Positions 17,870-26,220 of a stretch of 64,000 nucleotides of DNA are shown here, piece after piece. The position numbers and the translations under genes are program-made. Each line of letters begins with the position of its first letter. The first letter of the stretch is position 1. This DNA comes from Streptomyces sp. NRRL F-2664 (GTDB taxonomy: Bacteria; Actinomycetota; Actinomycetes; Streptomycetales; Streptomycetaceae). The notes under the pieces are model-generated. The model had not been told where the DNA came from. It ran no database searches and was given only the letters and a program-made list of their open reading frames with translations. The stretch is taken from the NCBI RefSeq assembly GCF_000719345.1, contig NZ_JOFX01000013.1:104605-168604 (forward strand), read 5' to 3'.

Positions 17870-18292
17870 ATGAGCACCCTGCCGCAGGCCACCCCGCCGG
17901 GCCCCACCCCGCCGGGCCGCGCTGCGCCGCCGGCCGGCGCACGGCCCACCCCGGCGGCGGTGGCCGCCGCCGACCGCGGGGCCATCCGTGTCGCAGACCG
18001 GGTCGTCGCCAAGATCGCCGCGCAGGCGGCCCGTGAGGCGCTCGCCGGGAACTCCGGCACACCCCCGCACGCCACCGTCACCGTGCACCACGACATCGCG
18101 CGGGTCCGGGTGAGCATCGAGCTCGACTACCCCTCCGACCTCGCGGCCCAGTGCGCCGCCGTCCGCAGCAGGGTCGTGCGCCGCGTCGAGGAGTACGCGA
18201 ACATGTCCGTGCCCGAGGTGGACGTCGACATCGAGCACCTGCACTCCTCCCGGGGCCGGACCGGCGCCGGGCGGGACCGGCGGCTGCTGTGA
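17870..18292 (+). CDS. Asp23/Gls24 family protein (second copy)
   Basis: 140 aa. A Pro/Ala-rich N-terminal extension of about 35 residues precedes the Asp23-type core (IRVADRVVAKIAAQAAREAL, then ATVTVHHDIARVRVSIELDYP, and VPEVDVDIEHLHS). It is clearly diverged from the first copy 200 bases upstream, which hints at heteromeric assembly. The stop overlaps the next start as GTGA. The C-terminus is basic and Gly/Arg-rich. Confidence 0.82.
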   Translation: MSTLPQATPPGPTPPGRAAPPAGARPTPAAVAAADRGAIRVADRVVAKIAAQAAREALAGNSGTPPHATVTVHHDIARVRVSIELDYPSDLAAQCAAVRSRVVRRVEEYANMSVPEVDVDIEHLHSSRGRTGAGRDRRLL

Positions 18293-18852
18293 CGGCACAC
18301 CGCTTCCGCTCCGCCCGCCGCATTCCCGCGGCGCTCGTCGCCCTGGTCGTCATCGGCGTGGTCGGCCTGTTCCTCTACGACCTGGCCGCGGTACGGGCCG
18401 GTCGCCCCGCCATGGCCTGGCGCCGCGAGCTCGCCCGCCGGCTGGAGGTCCACACCCCGGCCGACCTGTGGGTGCAGGTGGCCGGCGGGGTCCTGGCCCT
18501 GGCGGGGGCGGTGCTCCTGGTGCTGGCCCTCACCCCCGGGATCCGCCGGATCCTGATGATGCGCGGCCCCGAACCGGACGGCGCGCCCGGGGCCGGTAGC
18601 GCCCTGCGGGCCGGCATTGGCCGCAAGGACGCCGCTCAGGTGCTGCGGGACCGGGCCATGGAAGTGCCCGGTGTGCGGTCCGCCCGGGTCCGGATGGGCC
18701 GCTCCCGCGTCCGGGTGCGCGCCACCTCCCACTTCCGCGACCTGGACGAGGTACGGGCCGACTTGGACCGGGTGATCGCCGTCGGCATCGAGGAACTGGG
18801 CCTCGTGCACCCGCCGCGGCCGCGACTACGGGTCAGGAGGCGAGCGGATTGA
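18289..18852 (+). CDS. DUF6286-type membrane protein of the Asp23 cluster
   Basis: 187 aa from a GTG that overlaps the previous stop. Two membrane helices (about residues 12-33 and 60-84) are separated by a basic loop, followed by a soluble domain with the motif GVRSARVRMGRSRVRVRATSHF. This pattern of two helices plus a small alpha/beta domain resembles actinobacterial DUF6286 proteins encoded with Asp23 and AmaP. It presumably works at the membrane together with the neighbouring proteins. The function is not established. Confidence 0.7.
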   Translation: MTAHRFRSARRIPAALVALVVIGVVGLFLYDLAAVRAGRPAMAWRRELARRLEVHTPADLWVQVAGGVLALAGAVLLVLALTPGIRRILMMRGPEPDGAPGAGSALRAGIGRKDAAQVLRDRAMEVPGVRSARVRMGRSRVRVRATSHFRDLDEVRADLDRVIAVGIEELGLVHPPRPRLRVRRRAD

Positions 18853-19406
18853 TCGGGATCGTGAACCGGACCCTGCTGGCGGTGACCGGAGCCGTGCTGC
18901 TGGCGGCAGGGATCGTCCTGCTGACGGCCACTCGGCCGCTGCGGGGCCGCACCGAACCCCTGCTGACCGCCGCCGACCGGCGCCGGTACCTGCACGCCGA
19001 CGGCTGGTGGTGGTGGCTGCTGGTCGCCGCCCTCGCCGTGTGCCTGCTGCTCGCCCTGTGGTGGCTGCTGGCCCAGCTGAAGCGTGCCCGGCTGCGGACG
19101 GTCGCCGTGGACACCCGGGACGGAGCCTTCGCCGTACTGCGCGGCCGCGCCCTGGCGGACGCCGTCGCGGCCGAGGCCGGTGCCCTGGACGGGGTCGCGC
19201 GCTGCCGGGTCGCCCTGCGCGGACGGCGCAGCTCACCGGCCCTGCGGGTGGCGGTGGAGCTGGAGCCCCACGCGGTGCCGGCCGACACCCTGGCCGGCCT
19301 GGCCGGGCCCGTCCTGACCCACGCCCGCACCTCGGCCAACCTCCCGGAACTGCCGGCGGAGGCCCGCTTCAAGGTGACCTCCCACCGGGCCCGCCGCGTC
19401 AGCTGA
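18849..19406 (+). CDS. amaP: AmaP-like membrane anchor for Asp23
   Basis: 185 aa from a TTG that overlaps the previous stop (TTGA). Two membrane helices (about residues 8-27 and 57-79) are joined by a basic loop, followed by a cytoplasmic domain with VAVDTRDGAFAVLRGRALADAV. This is the AmaP arrangement known from Gram-positive bacteria, where the protein anchors Asp23 to the membrane. It is the last gene of the cluster and is followed by a strong stem-loop. The sequence match is weaker than the positional one. Confidence 0.7.
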   Translation: MIGIVNRTLLAVTGAVLLAAGIVLLTATRPLRGRTEPLLTAADRRRYLHADGWWWWLLVAALAVCLLLALWWLLAQLKRARLRTVAVDTRDGAFAVLRGRALADAVAAEAGALDGVARCRVALRGRRSSPALRVAVELEPHAVPADTLAGLAGPVLTHARTSANLPELPAEARFKVTSHRARRVS

Positions 19407-19413
19407 CCCCTGA

Positions 19414-19440
19414 GCGGCAGCCGCCGGCGGCGGCTGCCGC
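19414..19440. terminator. Bidirectional terminator between amaP and the SDR gene
   Basis: Perfect 12-bp stem GCGGCAGCCGCC/GGCGGCTGCCGC with a 3-base loop, lying between two convergent stop codons. Confidence 0.85.
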
Positions 19441-19449
19441 AACGCAGGG

Positions 19450-20205
19450 TCAGAAGCCGTGCCGGGAGCCGCCGTCGACCGGGAGCATCACGCCCGTCAG
19501 GTACGAGGCGGCCGGCGAGAGCAGGAACGCCGCCGTGCGGCCGAACTCCTCCGGCGAGCCGTACCGGCGCAGCGGGATGCGGGACTCGTTGCCGGCACGG
19601 GCCGCCTCGGCGTCACCGGACAGCGCGTCGAGCTCGCGCACCCGGTCGGTGTCGATGCGCGCCGGGAGCAGTCCCACGACGCGGATCCCGCGCGGACCGA
19701 GCTCCACCGAGAGGGACTTCGCGAAGCCCGCCAGGCCCGGCCGCAGGCCGTTGGAGATGGTCAGGCCGGGGATCGGCTCGTGGACCGAGCCCGACAGCAC
19801 GAAACCGATGACCCCGCCCTCGCCCAGTGCCGCCGCGGCCGCCCGGGCCAGGCGCACCGCGCCCAGGAAGACGGACTCGAAGGCGGCCGACCACTGCTCG
19901 TCGGTGCTGTCGACGGCAAAACCCGGCACGGGCCCTCCGACACTGATGAGGATGCCGTCGAAGCGGCCGAAGCGCTCGTGCGCGGCGGCGATGAGCCGGC
20001 CGGCCGCCGCCGGGTCCGCGTTGTCCGCGGCGGCCCCGACGGCGTTCGGGCCCAGTGCGGCCGCGGCGTCCGCCGCGCGCTGCTCGTCCCGGCCCGTCAC
20101 CAGGACCTTCGCGCCGTCGGCGACCAGTTCCCGGGCGGAGGCCATACCGAGGCCGCGCGTGGCCCCGGTGACGATGTAGACACGGTCTTTCAGTCCAAGA
20201 TCCAT
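19450..20205 (-). CDS. Short-chain dehydrogenase/reductase
   Basis: 251 aa Rossmann-fold oxidoreductase. The nucleotide motif VTGATRGLGMASA (TGxxxGxG) is near residue 13. The sequence has ISVGGPVPGFAV where NNAG is usual, and the catalytic Tyr-x-x-x-Lys is not in classical form: the corresponding region FVLSGSVHEPIPGLTISNGLRPGLAGFAKSL has neither Tyr nor Lys in the usual places. It may therefore be a divergent SDR with altered catalysis. Substrate unknown. It ends at the shared terminator and starts 10 bases from the SURF1 gene's stop. Confidence 0.82.
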   Translation of the reverse strand: MDLGLKDRVYIVTGATRGLGMASARELVADGAKVLVTGRDEQRAADAAAALGPNAVGAAADNADPAAAGRLIAAAHERFGRFDGILISVGGPVPGFAVDSTDEQWSAAFESVFLGAVRLARAAAAALGEGGVIGFVLSGSVHEPIPGLTISNGLRPGLAGFAKSLSVELGPRGIRVVGLLPARIDTDRVRELDALSGDAEAARAGNESRIPLRRYGSPEEFGRTAAFLLSPAASYLTGVMLPVDGGSRHGF

Positions 20206-20215
20206 GCCCGACACG

Positions 20216-21007
20216 CTACGCCGTCGCGGGCTCCTGCTCGGCGGCTTCGGCGCGGGCCGCCGCCGCCTCGCGGTCGCGCTTCTCGCGCCGCACCAGGACC
20301 AGCCAGCCCACCGGTACCGCGGAGGCGAACAGCCACCACTGCACCGCATAGGCCATGTGCGCGCCGATCGAGTCGTGGTCGGGGTCGGCGACGGTCTCCG
20401 GACCACCCTCGCCCGGATCCGGACCGGTCAGCTCCAGATAGCCGCCGAGGACCGGCCGGCCCAGGCGCTCCGCCTGCTGCGCGCTGTTGATCAGCATCAC
20501 CTGACGGTCGGGCAGGCCCTTGCGGTCCTTGATACCGCTGCTGCCGCTCGTCTCGTCCGCCTTCAGCCGCCCGGTGACCGTGACCTCGCCCGCGGGCGCG
20601 GCCGGCACCGGCGGATAGGCGCGCGGGTCGTCGCCGCCCGGCACCCAGCCGCGGTCGACCAGCACCACCCGGCCGTCGGTGAGGACGAGCGGGGTCACGA
20701 CGTGGAAGCCGACCTTGTCGCCGTTCGAGGTGCGCATCCGTACGACCACCTCGTGCGCGGAGTCGTACGTGCCGGTCGCGGTGACCGAGCGCCAGAAGTC
20801 GGCCCGGGGGACCTTGTGGCCGGGGGAGGTGACCTCCGTCATGGGGACGGGCTCCGCCCGCAGGTTCGCCTCGATCAGCTGGTTCTGCGCCACCCGGTGC
20901 ACATGGCGGTGGTACTGCCAGAACCCCAGCTTGATCATCACGGGGATGAGGACGAGGGCGACGAGGGTGAGGGACACCCACTGCCGGGTCAGCACAAAGC
21001 GGTACAC
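20216..21007 (-). CDS. SURF1 family protein (cytochrome oxidase assembly)
   Basis: About 263 aa from the GTG at 21007; a GTG at 21013 is possible. The typical N-terminal helix and motif VLIPVMIKLGFWQYHRH, the central GTYDSAHEVVVR and VLVDRGWVPGG segments, and the C-terminal helix YAVQWWLFASAVPVGWLVLVR are all present, matching SURF1. These proteins help heme insertion into the aa3-type oxidase subunit I. The hydrophobic ends fit a two-helix membrane protein with an extracytoplasmic domain. Confidence 0.9.
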   Translation of the reverse strand: MYRFVLTRQWVSLTLVALVLIPVMIKLGFWQYHRHVHRVAQNQLIEANLRAEPVPMTEVTSPGHKVPRADFWRSVTATGTYDSAHEVVVRMRTSNGDKVGFHVVTPLVLTDGRVVLVDRGWVPGGDDPRAYPPVPAAPAGEVTVTGRLKADETSGSSGIKDRKGLPDRQVMLINSAQQAERLGRPVLGGYLELTGPDPGEGGPETVADPDHDSIGAHMAYAVQWWLFASAVPVGWLVLVRREKRDREAAAARAEAAEQEPATA

Positions 21008-21086
21008 GCCCACGACGGTACCCCGGACGACGAGGACCCCGGTGGCCGGGTGGCCCACCGGGGTCGCGGCGCGCGGGGTGCGGCGG

Positions 21087-21320
21087 TCAGACGTGGTCGA
21101 CGATGCCCACCTTCCCTTCCGCGCGGGCGCAGTGCCCGCCGCAGAACCACTGGCCCTCGACCTCGACGCCCTGTCCGATGATCTGGACGCGGCAGTGCTC
21201 GCAGATGGGCGCCATGCGGTGGATGGCGCAGGCGAAGCAGTCGAAGACGTGCACCGCGCCCTGCGCGTGCACCTCGAAGGACATGCCGTAGTCGTTTCCG
21301 CAGACCTCACAACGTGCCAT
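21087..21320 (-). CDS. Small cysteine-rich, probably zinc-binding protein
   Basis: 77 aa with two Cys pairs arranged as CEVCG at the start and CEHCR in the middle, plus FDCFAC and WFCGGHC, so up to eight Cys and several His can hold one or two zinc ions. It resembles a treble-clef or prokaryotic-metallothionein-like protein. No recognised function. Start ATG at 21320; ribosome-binding site is poor. It stands alone between the SURF1 gene and the exonuclease gene. Confidence 0.7.
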   Translation of the reverse strand: MARCEVCGNDYGMSFEVHAQGAVHVFDCFACAIHRMAPICEHCRVQIIGQGVEVEGQWFCGGHCARAEGKVGIVDHV

Positions 21321-21419
21321 GGGCCGCATGCTGCGCACGGCGGAGCGGCGGAACAAGATCCACCCTGGTGAGTCGCCGCGCGGACACCCGCCCGGCCCAA
21401 CCGGCAGCGGCCCGTCCGC

Positions 21420-22394
21420 TCACTCCCCGGCCGGGGCCACGTCCCGCAGCAGCTGCGTGAAGGCCGCCTCGTCGACGACCGGGGTGCCGAAGGACTTCGC
21501 CTTCACCGTCTTCGACGTCGCCGAGTCCGGGTCGTTCGTCACCAGGAGACTCGTGAGCCGCGACACACTCGTCGCGACGTGCAGCCCCGCCTCGATCGCC
21601 CGGTCCTCCAACAGCTCCCGCTCCACCGAGGTGTCACCCGAGAAGGCGATCCGCATGCCCTGCTTCAGCGGCTTTCCGTCCTCGAACCGGCCCGGATTGG
21701 GGTGCGGGCAGGGCGGCCGCCGGCGCGAGGGCCGCCAGCTGCCGCCGCCCCGGTACGACGCCTGGTGGCCGATGCGCGGGGTGGCGGCCGAGTCCGTCCA
21801 CTCCGTCAGCGGCCGGCATTCCAGCAGGGGCAGCCGTACGCCGCCCTGCGCCGCCGCGTGCAGCGACGGCCGGAAGGCCTCCGCGAGGACGCGTGCGTCG
21901 TCGAGCGCGTGGTGGGCGCGCTGCTGGACCACCCCGAAGTGCGCGGCCAGCGACTCCAGCTTGTGGTTGGGCAGCGGGAGGTTCAGCTCCTTCGACAGGG
22001 CGATGGTGCACAGGCGCTGACGGACCGGCGCGGACGTCTCGGCGCGCGCGTACTCGCGGGCGATCATCTGCCAGTCGAAGATGGCGTTGTGCGCGACCAG
22101 GACCCGGTCCGCGAGCCGGCCGGCGAACTCCTCGGCGATGTCTTCGAAGAGGGGCGCATCCGCGAGGACGGCACTCGTCAGACCGTGGATCCACACCGGC
22201 CCCGGATCCCGCTGGGGGTTGACCAGCGTGTACCAGTGGTCCTCCACGTTGCCCTGAGCGTCGAGCCGGTAGACGGCGGCGGAGACTATCCGGTCGTCGC
22301 GCGCGAGCCCGGTGGTCTCCACGTCGACGACCGCGTACCCCTGGGGGTACGCGGTCGGCCACGCGGTCTCTGCGGTCGTACGGTCGTCGAGCAT
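21420..22394 (-). CDS. DEDDh 3'-5' exonuclease with a C-terminal BRCT-like domain
   Basis: 324 aa. The N-terminal exonuclease domain (about residues 18-185) has the ExoI motif VVDVETTGL, ExoII VLVAHNAIFDWQM and ExoIII HHALDDARVLAEAF, as in the DnaQ epsilon family. The C-terminal part (about 235-320) reads GMRIAFSGDTSVERELLEDRAIEAGLHV and SLLVTNDPDSATSKTVKAKSFGTPVVDEAAF, which matches a BRCT domain such as in ligase LigA. It may proofread or trim DNA ends in repair. ATG start; the stretch between the two domains is basic and Pro/Arg-rich. Confidence 0.87.
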   Translation of the reverse strand: MLDDRTTAETAWPTAYPQGYAVVDVETTGLARDDRIVSAAVYRLDAQGNVEDHWYTLVNPQRDPGPVWIHGLTSAVLADAPLFEDIAEEFAGRLADRVLVAHNAIFDWQMIAREYARAETSAPVRQRLCTIALSKELNLPLPNHKLESLAAHFGVVQQRAHHALDDARVLAEAFRPSLHAAAQGGVRLPLLECRPLTEWTDSAATPRIGHQASYRGGGSWRPSRRRPPCPHPNPGRFEDGKPLKQGMRIAFSGDTSVERELLEDRAIEAGLHVATSVSRLTSLLVTNDPDSATSKTVKAKSFGTPVVDEAAFTQLLRDVAPAGE

Positions 22395-22452
22395 GGTCAC
22401 AGAGGATATCGGCACGGACTGACACCGCTGCCCCACCCTGGGTCAGCCTGCG

Positions 22453-23106
22453 TCAGCCCTGCCGTGCCCCTGCCTCGCCGCCGGGTCGGCCCTGCGCCAG
22501 CAGGGTCGCCACCAGGGCCCGTACGGAGAGCAGGAAGAGGCGCTCCGGATCGGCCGGCCGGGCCAGCGCGCGGGCGAGCGCCGGGTCGTGGGGGGCCGAG
22601 GCCGGATCCCACAGCTCGCTCTCGGCCGGGGACTGGGCGGGGGAGCGCTCGCGGTTGCGCTCGACGAGCAGGAAGCCGACGATCTGGAACTGCACGGCGC
22701 GCACCGCGTCCGCGGCCCGGGCGCCGCGCAGTCCCGCGGCGTGCACCTCGTGCACGAGCGCCTGCTGAGCCGGGAGGAACATCCGCTCGGTGAGCCCCCG
22801 TTCGTGGACCATCGCGATCAGGTGGGGCCGTCCGCGCAGCTCACGGCGCAGGATCCGGGCGACCGACAGGATCCGCTCGGCCGGGGTGCGGCCGGCGGGG
22901 CGGATCGCGCCCATCTCCTGCACGGTGCGCTCCACGAGGGCGTCCAGCAGCGATTCGCGGTTGCCGACGTGCCAGTAGATGGACGTCACCGCGGTGCCCA
23001 GCTCCGCGGCCAGTGCCCGCATCGTGAGGGCGGCCGGACCGCCCTGCTCGACCAGGGACGCGGCGGCGTCCAGGACCTCGTCGCGGGTCAGCGAGGGTCT
23101 GGCCAT
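22453..23106 (-). CDS. TetR/AcrR family transcriptional regulator
   Basis: 217 aa. The N-terminal DNA-binding domain has the typical TetR helix-turn-helix (SLVEQGGPAALTMRALAAELGTAVTSIYWHVGNRESLLDALV), and the C-terminal ligand domain is diverged. It is transcribed away from the acetoacetate-decarboxylase-like gene, and the intervening 125 bases contain a perfect palindrome. By position it most likely regulates that gene and the operon behind it. The ligand is unknown. Confidence 0.9.
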   Translation of the reverse strand: MARPSLTRDEVLDAAASLVEQGGPAALTMRALAAELGTAVTSIYWHVGNRESLLDALVERTVQEMGAIRPAGRTPAERILSVARILRRELRGRPHLIAMVHERGLTERMFLPAQQALVHEVHAAGLRGARAADAVRAVQFQIVGFLLVERNRERSPAQSPAESELWDPASAPHDPALARALARPADPERLFLLSVRALVATLLAQGRPGGEAGARQG

Positions 23107-23180
23107 GTCCGCGGTCCCATCCGTCTGTCGATGCGTCAGTTCTTGTGCGTGCAGGGGTCTTCATTCTTCATCGGCAGCGG

Positions 23181-23195
23181 TGTAACTGTGTTACA
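23181..23195. promoter_or_regulatory. Palindromic operator TGTAAC-TGT-GTTACA
   Basis: Perfect 6-bp inverted repeat with a 3-base centre in the divergent spacer between the TetR gene and the acetoacetate-decarboxylase-like gene. Size and symmetry fit a TetR-type operator. It lies 37 bases upstream of the ATG at 23232 and 75 bases upstream of the regulator's start, so it can control both promoters. Confidence 0.7.
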
Positions 23196-23231
23196 GAACC
23201 GACTCCGCCTAGCCGAGAGATGGTGCGACAC

Positions 23232-24029
23232 ATGGCACGCGTACGGTACGGAGCGCGGACCGAGGCCGAGATCGCCGCATCGCGCGAGAGAAGTTCCCGG
23301 CTCCCCGACATCTGGTCCACCGGTGTGGTGGCCGTCTGGGAGACCGATCCGGACGTCGTCGCCGCGGTCCTCCCGCCGCCGCTCGAACCGGCCGACCGGC
23401 CCCTCGTACGGGCGAACATGAGCAAGGTCGACCTGCCCGGCCACCCGCTCGGCGCGGGCTCGGTGGCCGTCGCCGCACGGCACGACGGGGTGGAGGGCTG
23501 GTACCCGCTGGTCATGCCGATGACCCACGAGCGCGCCCTGACCGGCGGCCGCGAGGTCTTCGGGGAACCGAAGAAGCTCGGCGAGGTCACCGTCGAGCGG
23601 GACGGCCTCGTCGTCCGGGCCGCCCTCGCCCGGCACGGCATCGCCTTCGTGGAGGTGCGCGGCGCCGTGGACCGCGAGCTCCCCCTGCCCGGGGCCGTCC
23701 GCAAGACCGACTTCTACTTCAAGTTCCTGCCCTCCGTGGACGGTTCGGGCTTCGACGCCGAACCGGTCCTCGTGCACTGCGTCCGCAACGAGCGGGCCCG
23801 CAGGCTGGAGCACGTCACCGGTGACGTCGTCCTGCGCGAGTCGATGTTCGATCCCGTGGCCGACCTGCCCGTCCGCCGGCTCGTGGAGATCACCATCGGC
23901 GAGCGGACCACCGACCAGAAGGGCCGGGTCGTCGAGCAGGTCAGCGCCCGGGCCCTCCTCCCGTACATCCACCAGCGTTACGACGACCCCCTGCAGATCC
24001 TCGACGGACCCCCCGAAGGGAGCGTGTGA
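23232..24029 (+). CDS. Acetoacetate decarboxylase family protein
   Basis: 265 aa (an ATG at 23220 would add four residues). The catalytic Lys region is FGEPKKLGEV, equivalent to the conserved PKK of acetoacetate decarboxylase, and Arg/Glu residues around it are conserved as in the superfamily. Members act on small beta-keto acids or enolase-like substrates; some lack decarboxylation. It is the first gene of the run after the palindromic operator, one base before the next ATG. The reaction here is unknown. Confidence 0.8.
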   Translation: MARVRYGARTEAEIAASRERSSRLPDIWSTGVVAVWETDPDVVAAVLPPPLEPADRPLVRANMSKVDLPGHPLGAGSVAVAARHDGVEGWYPLVMPMTHERALTGGREVFGEPKKLGEVTVERDGLVVRAALARHGIAFVEVRGAVDRELPLPGAVRKTDFYFKFLPSVDGSGFDAEPVLVHCVRNERARRLEHVTGDVVLRESMFDPVADLPVRRLVEITIGERTTDQKGRVVEQVSARALLPYIHQRYDDPLQILDGPPEGSV

Positions 24030-24030
24030 G

Positions 24031-24915
24031 ATGAGGCTCGAAGCGGGACAGGTGGCCGTCGTCACCGGCGCCGCGAGCGGGATCGGCCTCGCCATGGCCC
24101 GCCGCTTCGCCGCCGAGGGGCTGCGGGTGGTCCTCGCCGACGTCGAGGAGGCCGCCCTGCGCAAGGCCGCCGACGAACTCGCCGCGGACGGGGCCCGGAT
24201 CCTCGCACGCACCGTCGACGTCGGCGACCGCGACAGCGTGCTCGCCCTGGCCGATGCCGCGTACGACGCCTTCGGCGCCGTCCACGTGCTCTGCAACAAC
24301 GCCGGCGTCGGCTCCGGCGCCGAGGGCCGGATGTGGGAGCACGAGCCCAACGACTGGAAGTGGGCCTTCTCCGTCAACGTCTGGGGCGTCTTCCACGGAA
24401 TCCAGGCCTTCGTCCCCCGCATGATCGCCGGCGGCGCCCCGGGCCACGTCGTCAACACCTCCTCCGGCGACGGCGGCATCGCCCCGCTGCCCACCGCCTC
24501 CGTCTACGCCGTCACCAAGGCCGCCGTGGTCACCATGACCGAGTCCCTCTACGCCCACCTGAGGGCGGAGGGCGCCGCCGTCGGCGCCTCCGTGCTCTTC
24601 CCCGGCCCGCACATGCTGCGCACCGGACTGTGGGAGTCCCACCGCAACCGGCCCGGGCGCTACGCGAAGCAGCGCCCGCGCAGGACCCCGTACCGCACCC
24701 TCGACCAGTACGAGGCCGCCATGAAGCAGGCCGGCCGCGAGGTGGACTTCACCCCCGTCGAGGAGGTCGCCGAGCACGTCGTCGACGGCATCCGCGCCGA
24801 CCGCTTCTGGATGCTGCCGCCGAGCGAGCACAGCGACCGCCAGATCCGCGCCCGGGCGCAATCGATGCTCGACCGCGCCAATCCCGCCTACTTGGAGAGC
24901 TTCATCCTCGACTGA
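24031..24915 (+). CDS. Short-chain dehydrogenase/reductase
   Basis: 294 aa SDR of classical type. Cofactor motif VVTGAASGIGLAMA, the NNAG motif as CNNAGVG, catalytic Ser in NTSSGDGG, and YAVTKAA for the catalytic Tyr-x-x-x-Lys. The start ATG is one base after the previous stop, so it is translated with it. The C-terminal 70 residues, beyond the usual fold, include HVVDGIRADRFWMLPPSEHSD, seen in many actinobacterial SDRs linked to catabolism. Substrate unknown. Confidence 0.9.
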   Translation: MRLEAGQVAVVTGAASGIGLAMARRFAAEGLRVVLADVEEAALRKAADELAADGARILARTVDVGDRDSVLALADAAYDAFGAVHVLCNNAGVGSGAEGRMWEHEPNDWKWAFSVNVWGVFHGIQAFVPRMIAGGAPGHVVNTSSGDGGIAPLPTASVYAVTKAAVVTMTESLYAHLRAEGAAVGASVLFPGPHMLRTGLWESHRNRPGRYAKQRPRRTPYRTLDQYEAAMKQAGREVDFTPVEEVAEHVVDGIRADRFWMLPPSEHSDRQIRARAQSMLDRANPAYLESFILD

Positions 24916-24927
24916 GGAGCGTCCGCC

Positions 24928-26220
24928 ATGAGCGACACACCGTACGAAGACCCGTACCTGATCATCTCCTCCGACTGCCACGCGGGCCTGCCCACGGAGC
25001 TGTACCGCCCCTATCTCGACTCCCGCTTCCACCCGCAGTTCGACGAGTTCCTCGGCCGGCGCGACGCCCGCCGCGCGGAGGCCACCCGGCTGGGCGTGCG
25101 CAACGAGGCCTTCGCCGAGAAGTGGTTCCACGACCACGAGGAAGGCCTCCGGGGAGGTTGGGACACCGGCCGGCGGCTGAAGGAGCTCGACGGCGACGGC
25201 GTCGCCGCGGAGGTCGTCTTCCCCGACGCGGACGCCGTCGACAGCCGGACCGCGGCCCCCTTCGGGGTGGGGCTCGGGCTCTCCGGCGACCAGGACCCCG
25301 AGCTGGGCATGGCGGGCGCGCAGGCGCACAACCGGTGGCTGGCCGAGTTCGTCTCGCAGAACCCCGAACGGCACTGCGGCGTCGCCCTGCTGCCCATCAC
25401 GGGCGAGCCGTCCGAGGTCGTCGCCGAGGTCCACCGGGCCAAGGAGTCCGGGCTGGGCGCGCTGATGATCCCCGCCATGTGGGTCGACAAGGCGCCCTAC
25501 CACGACCGCCGCTACGACCCGGTCTGGGCGGCGGCGGCCGAGACACGGATGCCGATCGTGACCCACTCCGGGGCCTCGCCGCGCCACGAGTACGGCGACC
25601 ACCTGGGCATCTTCGTCTCCGAGGTCACCTGGTGGCCGGCCCGCCCGCTGTGGTTCCTGCTCTGGTCCGGGGTCTTCGAGCGGCACCCCGGCCTGCGGTT
25701 CGGAGTGGCGGAGTCGGGCTGCTGGTGGCTGCCGAACCAGCTGTGGTTCATGGACCGGCTCTACCTCGGCGCGCACGGCGGCAAGAAGCTCTCGCCGTTC
25801 GAGGAGCTGAAGCGGCCGCCGAGCGAGTACCTCGACCGGCAGGTGTTCGTCTGCGCGACGAACACCAAGCGGCGCGAGCTGGCCCAGCGCTACGAGATCG
25901 GCGTGGACAACATCCTGTGGGGCTCGGACTTCCCGCACCCCGAGGGCACCTGGCCCGACACCCGCGCCTGGCTGCGGAAGACCTTCCACGACATCCCGGT
26001 CGACGAGACCCGGCGGATGCTCGGGCTCGCCGCGGCCGAGGTCTTCGGCTTCGACACGGAGAAGTTGGCCCCGATCGCCCGGCGGATCGGCCCCACCCCC
26101 GCCGAGCTGGGCCAGTCCCCGGACCAGGCGGCGGTGGCGGCCTCTTGGGCGCGCTCGCGCGAGGTCGGCCGGCACTGGCTGACCGGCCACGACTTCCCGG
26201 TCCTGGGGGTGGCACGGTGA
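24928..26220 (+). CDS. Amidohydro_2 family metal-dependent hydrolase or decarboxylase (first of two)
   Basis: 430 aa TIM-barrel amidohydrolase-2 protein. It starts with LIISSDCHAGLP, where the usual HxH metal pair reads HAG, so one ligand is replaced. Middle metal-site histidines are seen in VTHSGASPRHEYG, and the C-terminal acid lies in ILWGSDFPHPEGTWPDT. This resembles ACMSD-like decarboxylases and related hydrolases. Its stop overlaps the start of a second homologue (GTGA). It is a likely enzyme of a ring- or side-chain-degrading pathway. Confidence 0.85.
   Translation: MSDTPYEDPYLIISSDCHAGLPTELYRPYLDSRFHPQFDEFLGRRDARRAEATRLGVRNEAFAEKWFHDHEEGLRGGWDTGRRLKELDGDGVAAEVVFPDADAVDSRTAAPFGVGLGLSGDQDPELGMAGAQAHNRWLAEFVSQNPERHCGVALLPITGEPSEVVAEVHRAKESGLGALMIPAMWVDKAPYHDRRYDPVWAAAAETRMPIVTHSGASPRHEYGDHLGIFVSEVTWWPARPLWFLLWSGVFERHPGLRFGVAESGCWWLPNQLWFMDRLYLGAHGGKKLSPFEELKRPPSEYLDRQVFVCATNTKRRELAQRYEIGVDNILWGSDFPHPEGTWPDTRAWLRKTFHDIPVDETRRMLGLAAAEVFGFDTEKLAPIARRIGPTPAELGQSPDQAAVAASWARSREVGRHWLTGHDFPVLGVAR

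Noticed and set aside
23220..23231. ATG at 23220 as start of the acetoacetate-decarboxylase-like gene
   Set aside because: Placed very close to the purine-rich GAGAGA; the ATG at 23232 has better spacing, though the choice is not certain.
24333..26216. N-terminal part of a 1035-aa frame running into the second amidohydrolase
   Set aside because: Only the part from 26217 has family motifs; the upstream part is an out-of-frame reading of the SDR and first amidohydrolase.
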